From Bin87 sp965221295 (GTDB taxonomy: Bacteria > Chloroflexota > Dehalococcoidia > Lucifugimonadales > UBA3495), in assembly GCA_965221295.1 (NCBI GenBank), contig OZ244879.1:868001-932000 (forward strand): a stretch of 64,000 nt of DNA, in the 5' to 3' direction. Positions 52,027-59,898 of this stretch are shown piece by piece. Each line of letters begins with the position of its first letter. The stretch's first letter is position 1. The notes beneath the pieces are model-generated. The model saw only the letters and a program-made list of their open reading frames with translations. It did not search any database and had not been told where the DNA came from. The position numbers were made by a program, and so were the translations under genes.

Positions 52027-54309
52027 ATGAGCAACATTGATTCCACGCCCGAATTCGTGCGGGAAACCTACCGCAAGATGGACGAAAAACTGACGCAGGT
52101 TCGGTCTCGTCTCAACCGTCCATTGACCCTGGCGGAGAAGCTGCTGCTCTCCCACTTGGATGACGTGGCCGACGCTGACCTCCGCCCTGGCGACAGCTAC
52201 ATAAATCTCCGACCCGACCGGGTAGCCCACCAGGACGTCACCGGCCAGATGGCCATCCTCCAATTCATGCAATCCGGTCGCGACCGCGTGGCCGTTCCCA
52301 CCACGGTCCATTGCGACCACCTGATCCAGGCCCGGGTCGGCGCCTCTTCCGACCTCCAAGACGCCCTCAACGAGAGCAACGAGGTGTACCAGTTCCTGGA
52401 GTCGGCCAGCCGCCGCTACGGCATGGGGTTCTGGAAGCCCGGTTCGGGCATCATTCACCAGGTGGTGTTGGAGAAATACGCCTTCCCCGGCGCGCTGATC
52501 ATTGGCACCGACTCCCACACCGTCAACGGTGGCGGGCTGTGCTCCCTGGCCATCGGCGTGGGCGGCGCGGACGCTGCCGACGTAATGGCCGGTTTGCCCT
52601 GGGAGGTTCGCTACCCGCGCATCATCGGCGTCAAGCTCACCGGCTCCATGAGCGGCTGGACGGCTCCCAAGGACGTCATTATCAAGTTGGCCTACGAGCT
52701 TACCGTGTCTGGCGGCACCAACGCCATTATCGAATACTTTGGCCCCGGCGCGTCGTCCATCTCGGCCACCGGCAAGGGAACCATCTGCAACATGGGCGCG
52801 GAACTGGGAGCCACCGGCGACGTGTTCCCTTACGACGAGCGCATGGCCACCTATCTCCGCGCCACCGGACGGGGCGAATTGGTGGAAATCGCCGCAGAGT
52901 ACGCGCATCTGTTGCGCTCCGACCCCGAGGTTGAACAGGAACCTGGGCAGTTCTACGATCACATCGTGGAAATCGACCTGTCCACCCTTGAACCCCACAT
53001 CACCGGCCCGCACTCGCCCGACCGCGCCCGGCCGATTTCGGCGCTGGCCGCCGAGATGGAGCGCGAGGGCTTCCCGGAGACAGTATCGGTGGCCCTGGTG
53101 GGCAGCTGCACCAACTCGTCCTACGAGGACATGGAACGCTGCGCCGACGTGGCCCGTCAGGCCGCGGCCCGCGGCGTCACGGCGGCCTCCGGCTTGCTCG
53201 TAACCCCAGGCTCCGAGCAGGTGCGCGCCACCATCGAACGCGACGGGCAGCAACAGGCCCTGGAGTCCATCGGCGCCACCGTGCTCGCCAACGCCTGCGG
53301 CCCCTGCATTGGCCAGTGGAACCGGCCCGAGGCGCGCGGCACGGACAACAGCATTGTCACCTCCTACAACCGCAACTTCCCCAGCCGCAACGACGGCAAC
53401 GCCGGCACCATGAACTTCATCGCCAGCCCCGAACTGGCCATCGCCATGGGACTGGGCGGCCGCCTGTCCTTCAACCCGCTCACCGATCCGCTGGTGGACG
53501 CTGATGGCAACGAGTTCATGCTGCAGCCGCCGTCGGAAGCCCCGGAGGTGCCGCCCACCGGTTTCGACCCCGGCAACGACATGTACGTTGAACCACCGGA
53601 GGACGGCAGCAATGTCGAGGTGCGGGTTGACCCCAACAGCAACCGTCTGCAGGTGCTGGAGCCGTGGGAACCGTGGGACGGCAAGGACTTCGAGGACATC
53701 CCAGTTTTGGTCAAGACCCAGGGCAAGACGACCACCGATTCGATCTCTCCGGCTGGCCCCTGGTTGCGCTTCCGCGGCCACCTGAACAACCTCAGCGACA
53801 ACATGTTCCTGGCCGCCAACAACGCCTACACCGAAGACACCGGAACCGGCAAGAACCAGCTCTCCGGCGAAGAAATCATGCCTATCCCGGAGATTGCCCG
53901 CGCCTACAAGGCCGAGGGCATCCGTTGGGTCGCCATCGGCGACGAAAACTACGGCGAGGGCTCCAGTCGGGAGCACGCCGCCCTGTCGCCACGGATGCTG
54001 GGCGCCGCCGCCATCATCACCCGCAGCTTTGCCCGCATCCACGAATCCAACCTCAAGAAACAGGGCCTGCTGCCCCTAACCTTTGAGGATCCAGCGGACT
54101 GGGAACGCGTGTTGGAAGATGACCGCATGAGCTTGGTGGGCCTGAACGATCTGTCGCCCGGCGTTCCGGTGCAGGCCATCCTGAAGCACGCCGACGGCAG
54201 CGAGGAAACGCTGAACCTGCGCCACACCCTGAACGAATCTCAGATCGAATGGTTCAAAGCCGGCAGCGCGATGAACTACATGAAGAACCAGGAAGGAGCC
54301 GGCAGCTAG
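52027..54309 (+). CDS. Aconitate hydratase (mitochondrial-type)
   Basis: Interconverts citrate and isocitrate with a [4Fe-4S] cluster. The cluster Cys residues are in GSCTNSS and ANACGPCIGQW. Other signatures are IGTDSHTVNGGGLCSLAIGVGGADAADVM, SYNRNFPSRNDGN and GSSREHAAL. The 760 residues, with the swivel domain at the C-terminus, fit the eukaryote-like aconitase family rather than AcnA/AcnB of enterobacteria. The ATG at 52027 follows GGAGGAG. The leader is entirely tandem repeat. Confidence 0.95.
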   Translation: MSNIDSTPEFVRETYRKMDEKLTQVRSRLNRPLTLAEKLLLSHLDDVADADLRPGDSYINLRPDRVAHQDVTGQMAILQFMQSGRDRVAVPTTVHCDHLIQARVGASSDLQDALNESNEVYQFLESASRRYGMGFWKPGSGIIHQVVLEKYAFPGALIIGTDSHTVNGGGLCSLAIGVGGADAADVMAGLPWEVRYPRIIGVKLTGSMSGWTAPKDVIIKLAYELTVSGGTNAIIEYFGPGASSISATGKGTICNMGAELGATGDVFPYDERMATYLRATGRGELVEIAAEYAHLLRSDPEVEQEPGQFYDHIVEIDLSTLEPHITGPHSPDRARPISALAAEMEREGFPETVSVALVGSCTNSSYEDMERCADVARQAAARGVTAASGLLVTPGSEQVRATIERDGQQQALESIGATVLANACGPCIGQWNRPEARGTDNSIVTSYNRNFPSRNDGNAGTMNFIASPELAIAMGLGGRLSFNPLTDPLVDADGNEFMLQPPSEAPEVPPTGFDPGNDMYVEPPEDGSNVEVRVDPNSNRLQVLEPWEPWDGKDFEDIPVLVKTQGKTTTDSISPAGPWLRFRGHLNNLSDNMFLAANNAYTEDTGTGKNQLSGEEIMPIPEIARAYKAEGIRWVAIGDENYGEGSSREHAALSPRMLGAAAIITRSFARIHESNLKKQGLLPLTFEDPADWERVLEDDRMSLVGLNDLSPGVPVQAILKHADGSEETLNLRHTLNESQIEWFKAGSAMNYMKNQEGAGS

Positions 54310-54323
54310 CCCAAAAGGGCAGG

Positions 54324-54350
54324 TGGGCCCGCGTCGCCATTGCGGGCCCA
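54324..54350. terminator. Hairpin after aconitase
   Basis: A perfect 9-bp GC stem (tgggcccgc with gcgggccca) 15 bp after the stop, no T run. Confidence 0.45.
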
Positions 54351-54594
54351 TGCCCACCCTGCCGTAACCGGCAACATGCCGCAATCGCATTGACGACGAC
54401 CAACGGCCGTGGACTCAGACAGCGCTCGCGGCCGACCGCCCAGTTATGAGGATTGCCGCCTCCCAGCAGTTCATCGCAACTGTAGCCGGGGAAGCCGTCT
54501 GCAGCGCCTGGGTCCGACGCGGCGGTGGATGGGGCGCCACGCAAAAACGCAACGCCGGTGTCAAACTGGGAGTGCGTTCGGTCCCCAACGCCGC

Positions 54595-54623
54595 TTGTTT
54601 GGCTTCGCTACCTTTGCTACAAT
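54595..54623 (+). promoter_or_regulatory. Promoter for dienelactone hydrolase
   Basis: TTGTTT, a 17-bp spacer and TACAAT, about 112 bp before the start codon. Confidence 0.55.
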
Positions 54624-54735
54624 TCCGACGCACGAAAGGCACGGACACGCGAAAGGCACGGACGGCGGAAGGCGATTGTTCGCCGACTTTTCGCCGAGCC
54701 AGGGAATTTGCGTAACCAATGGAGGAGGAAATACT

Positions 54736-55524
54736 ATGCCGTCGTTCTGGGAAAATATCAGAATGCCCGACCCTACAGGCGAGCGAGAATCCGGCGCCAA
54801 TATCGCCGAAGGCGGTGACATGGCCGCCTACGTCAGCTTCCCGCCCCCCAGCGTGGGCACCAGCCTGCCCGCCATCATCGTTGTGCAAGAAGCCTTTGGC
54901 GTCAACGAGCATATCCAGCGGGTGGCCGACCGTTTCGCCGCCGAGGGTTTCGTGGCGGTCGCCCCGGCCATGTTCCACAGGAACGAACGCAACCCCAACC
55001 CGATGCTGGGTTACACCGCTGACGATTTCGACGCCGCCATCAACACCTACATGCCGGAGCTGACCGGTCAGGGCGTCATTGACGACATCAACGCCACCGT
55101 CGACTATCTGCAGCGCACCTACCCGCGCACGCGGGGCCAGAAAATCGGCATCGTGGGTTACTGTATGGGAGGCCGCGTGGTCTATCTGGCCGCCAGCTCC
55201 TGCGACGGACTGAGCGCTGGCGTGGTGTACTACGGCGGCGCCATCATGGCCCCATATGGCGACGGCGTCACCCCCATCGACGGCACCGCCAACATCAGCA
55301 TCCCCGTCATGGGCAACTTCGGAGATACCGACGGCAATCCGACACCCGATGACGTGGGCAAGATCTCCGCAGCCCTCTCCGCCGCCGGCAAGGCCCACGA
55401 CTTCAAGTCGTACCCAAACGCCGGCCACGGCTTCAACTGCGAAGACCGCGACAGCTACAACCAGGCCGCCGCTGACGACGCCCAGGCCCGCACCCTGGCG
55501 TTCTTCAACCAACATCTGAAGTAA
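54736..55524 (+). CDS. Dienelactone hydrolase family protein
   Basis: 262 residues. The nucleophile is the Cys of GYCMGGR, the acid is in GDTDGN and the His is in AGHGFNC, the arrangement of dienelactone hydrolases that open lactones in aromatic degradation. EAFGVNEHIQRVADRFAAEGF is the oxyanion region. GGAGGAGGAA precedes the ATG. An upstream in-frame stretch is non-homologous. A strong terminator follows at 55549. A dienelactone substrate is plausible, not proven. Confidence 0.92.
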   Translation: MPSFWENIRMPDPTGERESGANIAEGGDMAAYVSFPPPSVGTSLPAIIVVQEAFGVNEHIQRVADRFAAEGFVAVAPAMFHRNERNPNPMLGYTADDFDAAINTYMPELTGQGVIDDINATVDYLQRTYPRTRGQKIGIVGYCMGGRVVYLAASSCDGLSAGVVYYGGAIMAPYGDGVTPIDGTANISIPVMGNFGDTDGNPTPDDVGKISAALSAAGKAHDFKSYPNAGHGFNCEDRDSYNQAAADDAQARTLAFFNQHLK

Positions 55525-55548
55525 AAGCCGAGCGCAACCCGCGAAAGT

Positions 55549-55588
55549 GCGTCGGAGCGGCCACTCAGCCGCTCCGACGCTCTTTTTT
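55549..55588 (+). terminator. Strong intrinsic terminator
   Basis: A perfect 13-bp stem (gcgtcggagcggc with gccgctccgacgc) with a 6-base loop and TCTTTTTT. Located after the dienelactone hydrolase stop. Confidence 0.95.
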
Positions 55589-55655
55589 CACCGCTGCGCT
55601 AGGCGTCGCCGCTGGCTAGGCTCCAAGCGTTATGACGCCGGGTGGTTGCCGGTCA

Positions 55656-57074
55656 TCATGACACTGATGGTCTGTGCTGGCTCCACGGTTGAGCGTCCTC
55701 AAAAGCAGCCATGGCGCGAAGCACGCGGCCCTCAGCTCCCGCCGGACCGACCAGGTGCAGGCCGATGGGCAAACCGGCCGCAGAGAACCCGCAGGGCACG
55801 CTGGCTGCCGTCTGACCGCTCATGTTGATGGGGAAGGTGAAAGGCAGGTAGCCCCACCACGGATCGACGGCCCGGCCGGCGATGCTGGTGGGATGCTCGC
55901 CAATGGGGAAGGCGGTAACGGCCATGGCCGGCGTCAGCAGCAGGTCGTAGGTGTTGAAGAAATCAGCAAACCGGCGTTTGTGACGGTCCACGTAGGCCAG
56001 GGCCCGGGACAGGTCGGCGGCGGTGTACCGCGATGCGGCGTCGAAGGTACTGCGCACGTAGTGGCTGAGTTCATCCCGTCGATCCGGGTACAGATCTGCG
56101 TAGGATGTGTAGGACGCCGTACCGAACACGGTTGAGAAGGGCGGAAAGGGGTCGCCCTCGATCTCCGGCGCGGCCTCCTCGACGATGGCTCCCATTTCCT
56201 GGAATACCTGGGCCGCGGCGCGGGTCGCTTGAACCACTTCGGGATCAACGGCGGCGTAGCCAAGATCGTCGCTCCAGGCGACGCGCCAGCCCTGCACGCC
56301 GCCTGCCAGCATGGCCGTGTAATCGGGCGGCGTGTCGGTCATGGTGTTGGGGTCGCGGGAATCTGGGCCGGCCAGTACCTGGAGCAGCATCGCCGTATCG
56401 CCCACCGTGCGGCTCATCGGACCAGACTGCGAGAAGTGGTTGACTGCCGGGCCGCCGTACCCGCCATAACGAGGGACACGCCCCTGGGATGGTTTGATGC
56501 CGGTTACTCCACTGAAGCTGGACGGGATGCGGATGCTGCCGCCTCCGTCGCTGCCGATAGCCAGCGGGCACAGGCCGGCGGCCAGGGCCGATCCCGCCCC
56601 ACCGCTGCTGCCGCCCGGCGTGTAGTCGGTGTTCCACGGGTTGCGGCACGGTTCGCTGACCAGGTTCTCGGTGGTGCCAGACTGCCCGAACTCCGGCGTG
56701 TTTGTTTTGCCCAGCACAATGGCTCCGGCCGCCTTGACCCGCTCTACGACGATGGAATCCCGGTCCGGTACGCGATCGCGGAATATGGCGGAACCCATGG
56801 TGGTCGCGACGCCACGGGTTAGTTCCAAGTCCTTGACGGAAATGGGAACACCGTGGAGCGGCCCCAGGGTTTCGCCGCGTCGCACGGCCTCATCGGCGGC
56901 GCGGGCGTCAGCGAAGGCTTGGTCTGGACACAGGGCCAGGTAGGCGTTGAGCCGCGGGTTGAATTCATCGATGCGCCGGTAGAACAGCTCAACGAGTTCA
57001 ACGGACGAGACTTCGCCCGCGGCGATCATCCGTCGGATTTCGGTGGCGGGAGTGAAGGCGAGTTCGGTGTCCAT
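55656..57074 (-). CDS. Amidase-signature family amidase
   Basis: 472 residues. The amidase Ser-cisSer-Lys triad is in VPISVKDLE (Lys), the glycine-rich loop GGSSGGAGSALAAG, and GSDGGGSIRIPSSFSG for the nucleophile region, where Gly replaces the commoner Thr. TGIKPSQGRVPRYGG follows. The C-terminal part has NMSGQTAASVPCGFSAAGLPIGLHLVGP. The substrate is unknown; aliphatic or aryl amides and half-amides of cyclic compounds are usual. The ATG at 57074 was chosen over an in-frame start 24 codons earlier in low-quality sequence. It is isolated from the other amidase by a repeat block. Confidence 0.9.
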   Translation of the reverse strand: MDTELAFTPATEIRRMIAAGEVSSVELVELFYRRIDEFNPRLNAYLALCPDQAFADARAADEAVRRGETLGPLHGVPISVKDLELTRGVATTMGSAIFRDRVPDRDSIVVERVKAAGAIVLGKTNTPEFGQSGTTENLVSEPCRNPWNTDYTPGGSSGGAGSALAAGLCPLAIGSDGGGSIRIPSSFSGVTGIKPSQGRVPRYGGYGGPAVNHFSQSGPMSRTVGDTAMLLQVLAGPDSRDPNTMTDTPPDYTAMLAGGVQGWRVAWSDDLGYAAVDPEVVQATRAAAQVFQEMGAIVEEAAPEIEGDPFPPFSTVFGTASYTSYADLYPDRRDELSHYVRSTFDAASRYTAADLSRALAYVDRHKRRFADFFNTYDLLLTPAMAVTAFPIGEHPTSIAGRAVDPWWGYLPFTFPINMSGQTAASVPCGFSAAGLPIGLHLVGPAGAEGRVLRAMAAFEDAQPWSQHRPSVS

Positions 57075-57228
57075 GACATGCCTCTTTAGGATGCGTAGGT
57101 GGGGATCCGGATAACGGCCAAATGGCGACATCGCCATTATACCCACCGACGCCAGGTAGGTAATAGCGGCGGTTCGCCCCCTGGCCTGGGCGCCGGTCGG
57201 TCAGGGGTGGAGCGGAAGCGCCGCCCTC

Positions 57229-57738
57229 CCCCAACTGTCATTGCGAGGAGCGCTAGCGACGCGGCAATCCCGTTGCCTGGGCGAACGGCCACCGGGGCAG
57301 GAGGGCGGAGCCTCCCCCAACTGTCATTGCGAGGAGCGAATAGCGACGCGGCAATCCCGTTGCCTGGGCGAACGGCCGCCTGGGCGGGAGGGCGGAGCGC
57401 CTCCCCCACCTGTCATCGCGAGGAGCGCCTCTTTTTTCTGTCATTGCGAGGCGCGCTAGCGACGCGGCAATCCCGTTGCCAGGGCGAACGGCCACCGGGG
57501 CAGGAGGGCGGAGCCTCCCCCAACTGTCATTGCGAGGAGCGAATAGCGACGCGGCAATCCCGTTGCCTGGGCGAACGGCCGCTGGGGCAGGAGGGCGGCT
57601 CCTTCCCCAACTGTCATTGCGAGGAGCGAATAGCGACGCGGCGATCCCGATGCCTGGGCGAACGGCAGCCGGGGCGGTAGGGCGGAGCGCCGTTGGTTGT
57701 GGTCGTCGAGATTGCCGCGCTTCGCTCGCAATGACAGT
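57229..57738. repeat. Five ~87-bp tandem repeats with an inverted partial copy
   Basis: Copies carrying the core tgtcattgcgaggagcg start near 57236, 57322, 57411 (with a second core at 57439), 57525 and 57612. Each continues with tagcgacgcggcaatcccgt and a GC-rich part ending gcaggagggcggag. The block ends in an inverted partial copy near 57710-57738. Non-coding; 57075-57859 holds no other gene. A dispersed repeat with this core is widespread in bacterial genomes. Confidence 0.85.
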
Positions 57739-57809
57739 AATAGAATGTTCGCAATGACAGTAATGGAACGTTCGCAATCACAGTTGGGGAACGTTCGCGA
57801 TCACAGCGG
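57725..57809. repeat. Four 23-bp tandem units
   Basis: Units near 57725, 57748, 57771 and 57794, core cgcaatgacagtaatggaacg, directly following the larger repeat block. Confidence 0.75.
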
Positions 57810-57859
57810 GAGGGGGCGAACGGCCGCCGCGCCAGATTGACCGCTACACGGGAGCGCGT

Positions 57860-59329
57860 CTACACGGGAGCGCGTCGGGTGTGCCAGTCGGTGGCCTGCT
57901 GGTAGGCGTAGGCGATCCGCAAGATGGTGGCTTCGGCGAAGGGGCCGCCACCGATTTGCAGCCCAATCGGGAGGCCATCCCCGGTAAACCCGCCGGGAAT
58001 GGACACCGCCGGCATCCCGGCCAACGGATAACATCCGGTGTAGGATCGTCGGAAGAAGAACCGCTGACGCACATCATCCGCCGACTCGAAGGGCGCGGTG
58101 AGAGCGTCATGCCGGGGAGCTGGATAGGGAGCGGTGGGCGACACCAGCGCGTCAACCCGGCTGAAGGCGTCTTCCAATTGGCGCCGAAGCAGGACACGGG
58201 CCTTCATGGCTCGGTTCTGCACCTTGGCCGGCACAAGCGCCGCGGACTGCAAGCGGGTGCGTGACGCCCGGTCCAACAACTCGGGCGCTCGACGCATGAG
58301 ATCGTCCCGGGCGCCGGCGCCCTCCGTGTCCGCGATTCCTACGAAGATCGCCCCCGCGAGTTCCGTAAGCGGCAGGGACACGTCGGAAATCTCCGCCCCC
58401 AGGCCGGCCAACGTCTCCAGGGCGGCGTCGGTGGCGCGGCGAACGTCGGGGTGCATGTCGGGGGCGTCGCACAGTTCCGTCATGCGGCCGATTCGCATAC
58501 CGTGGATGTCGCCGTCGAGGATCCCGTAGTAATCGGGCGCCGGCCGGCGGCTGGTGGTGGGATCGCGTGGGTCATACCCGGCGATGGCTCCCAGTACCAG
58601 CGCGCAATCTTCCACCGTCTTGGTCATTGGCGACGCGGCGTCCATGAACCAGCACATGGGAGTGATGCCGTAGCGACTGATGCGGGTGAAGGTGGGCCGA
58701 AGCCCAACGGCGTTGCAGTACGACGCCGGGCCGCGTCCGCTGCCGCCGGTGTCCTCGCCGACGGACGCCGCGCAGAGGTGGGCCGCCAGGGCAGCGCCGG
58801 AGCCGCTGCTGGACTCGCCGGGAGTATGCCCAAAGCGCCAGGGATTCTGTGGGATGCCGTAGGGCGGGTCGGCGGTGCCGCCCATGGCCAATTCGCTCAG
58901 GTTCAGCTTGCCCAGCAGAATGGCGCCGGCGGCTTTCAGGCGAGACACCACGGTCGCGTCGTCAGATGGCACGTGGTCAGCGTAGGCCCGGGAGCCGTTG
59001 CTGGTGAGGATGCCAGCAGTGTTGAACTGGTCCTTGATGGCCACCGGCGCCCCGAACAAGGGCGCGTTGATGGCGGCCGCATCACCGCGACGCAGTTTGT
59101 TGTCGATGTCGGCGGCGGCGCCCAGGGCTTCCTCCCTGGCCACGGTGATGTAGGCTTTGATATCGCCATCGATGGCGTCGATGCGCCGCAGGTAGGCGTT
59201 AACGGCGTCGGTGGCGGTGAACTGGCCGCCCCTGATGGCAGCAGAGGTTGCCGCCGCGGAGAGGAAAACGATGTCGTCGCGGTCTGAGTTTGATGCCATT
59301 GGGTTCGATGCCATAGAGTTTGATGCCAT
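57860..59329 (-). CDS. Amidase-signature family amidase
   Basis: 489 residues. The catalytic Lys is in PVAIKDQF, the glycine/serine loop is GESSSGSGAALAA, and the second Ser region is GEDTGGSGRGPASYCNAVGLRP. GMPAVSIPGGFTGDGLPIGLQIGG closes the fold. It begins with three nearly identical five-residue units each starting with Met (ASNSM-type), made by 15-bp DNA repeats, so three in-frame ATGs compete; the first follows GGAGC. A GatC/AtzG-like gene lies 123 bp upstream on the same strand, suggesting a complex. The true substrate is unknown. Confidence 0.9.
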   Translation of the reverse strand: MASNSMASNPMASNSDRDDIVFLSAAATSAAIRGGQFTATDAVNAYLRRIDAIDGDIKAYITVAREEALGAAADIDNKLRRGDAAAINAPLFGAPVAIKDQFNTAGILTSNGSRAYADHVPSDDATVVSRLKAAGAILLGKLNLSELAMGGTADPPYGIPQNPWRFGHTPGESSSGSGAALAAHLCAASVGEDTGGSGRGPASYCNAVGLRPTFTRISRYGITPMCWFMDAASPMTKTVEDCALVLGAIAGYDPRDPTTSRRPAPDYYGILDGDIHGMRIGRMTELCDAPDMHPDVRRATDAALETLAGLGAEISDVSLPLTELAGAIFVGIADTEGAGARDDLMRRAPELLDRASRTRLQSAALVPAKVQNRAMKARVLLRRQLEDAFSRVDALVSPTAPYPAPRHDALTAPFESADDVRQRFFFRRSYTGCYPLAGMPAVSIPGGFTGDGLPIGLQIGGGPFAEATILRIAYAYQQATDWHTRRAPV

Positions 59330-59330
59330 A
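59286..59330 (-). repeat. Three 15-bp repeats at the amidase start
   Basis: Three 15-bp units around the start of the amidase at 59329, each giving an ATG in the same frame. Confidence 0.85.
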
Positions 59331-59385
59331 CAGAAAGCTCCGATGGGTTCGCGGGCGCCTTTGTCCGTGGGCCGCCTTGGGGCCC

Positions 59386-59430
59386 GTGTCCCCGGCGCTA
59401 TTGTCCCCGGCGTTATTTCCCTAGCTTTAT
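59386..59430. repeat. Three degenerate 15-bp repeats, intergenic
   Basis: Units such as ttgtccccggcgtta repeat at 15 bp in the gap between the amidase and the GatC-like gene; the third has drifted. Confidence 0.7.
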
Positions 59431-59452
59431 GAGTGGCGCCGGAAACGATGTC

Positions 59453-59644
59453 CTACTCGCCGGGATCGGGAAATATCGACACTGGCTCTATGCCTTCCAG
59501 GTCGAGGTCGCGCAGGCGGTCCAGCTCCTGCATCAGGCTGGAGAAACGGTTCACCACTTCGGGCAGCTCCGCCTCGTCGATGGGGATGCCCACGAGTTCC
59601 GCCAGGTTTCGCACCTGCGTTTCTGACATGCTTGGTTCGGGCAT
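59453..59644 (-). CDS. GatC/AtzG-like small subunit
   Basis: 63 residues with the helical pattern VRNLAELVGIPIDEAELPEVVNRFSSLMQELDRL and the C-terminal LEGIEPVSIF, matching GatC-type and AtzG-type proteins that wrap amidase-signature enzymes. It lies 123 bp upstream of the amidase at 57860-59329 on the same strand, the arrangement in which AtzG-like proteins stabilise their amidase partner. I cannot distinguish a true glutamyl-tRNA(Gln) subunit from a partner of a catabolic amidase, but the lack of gatA/gatB here favours the latter. Confidence 0.75.
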   Translation of the reverse strand: MPEPSMSETQVRNLAELVGIPIDEAELPEVVNRFSSLMQELDRLRDLDLEGIEPVSIFPDPGE

Positions 59645-59898
59645 AGTAATGACCTCAGCAATTCACGACGGTTCATATGACGCCATATTTCACGCGCAAC
59701 CATGTTCCACGCTTGGTAGTTGAGGGCCGAGCATGGCGATTTCGCTGTGGCGGGAGCCGTAGCCCTACCACCGGATGCGCGACTTTCCTCATCGCCAGAA
59801 TGCGCGGGCGAAACGGCAAGCGTGGCGCCGGCAACGGTACGATACGGGTTGGGGCCGGCAGTGTCAAATTGACTGGAGAGAGGCAACACGGCTGCAAA

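Larger units (their letters stand above)
54310..54735. other. 426-bp region between aconitase and dienelactone hydrolase
   Basis: No supported gene. It holds a hairpin, a short 17-bp duplication (about 54634-54667, core gaaaggcac) and the promoter at 54595-54623. Confidence 0.5.

Noticed and set aside
51985..54042. A 685-codon minus-strand open frame opposite aconitase
   Set aside because: It is the mirror frame of a high-GC gene. The protein has no recognisable domain and the plus-strand aconitase is unambiguous.
57229..57738. Protein-coding repeats (LRGANSDAAIP-type frames in several directions)
   Set aside because: Open frames occur in all directions from a dispersed non-coding repeat and have no start signals.
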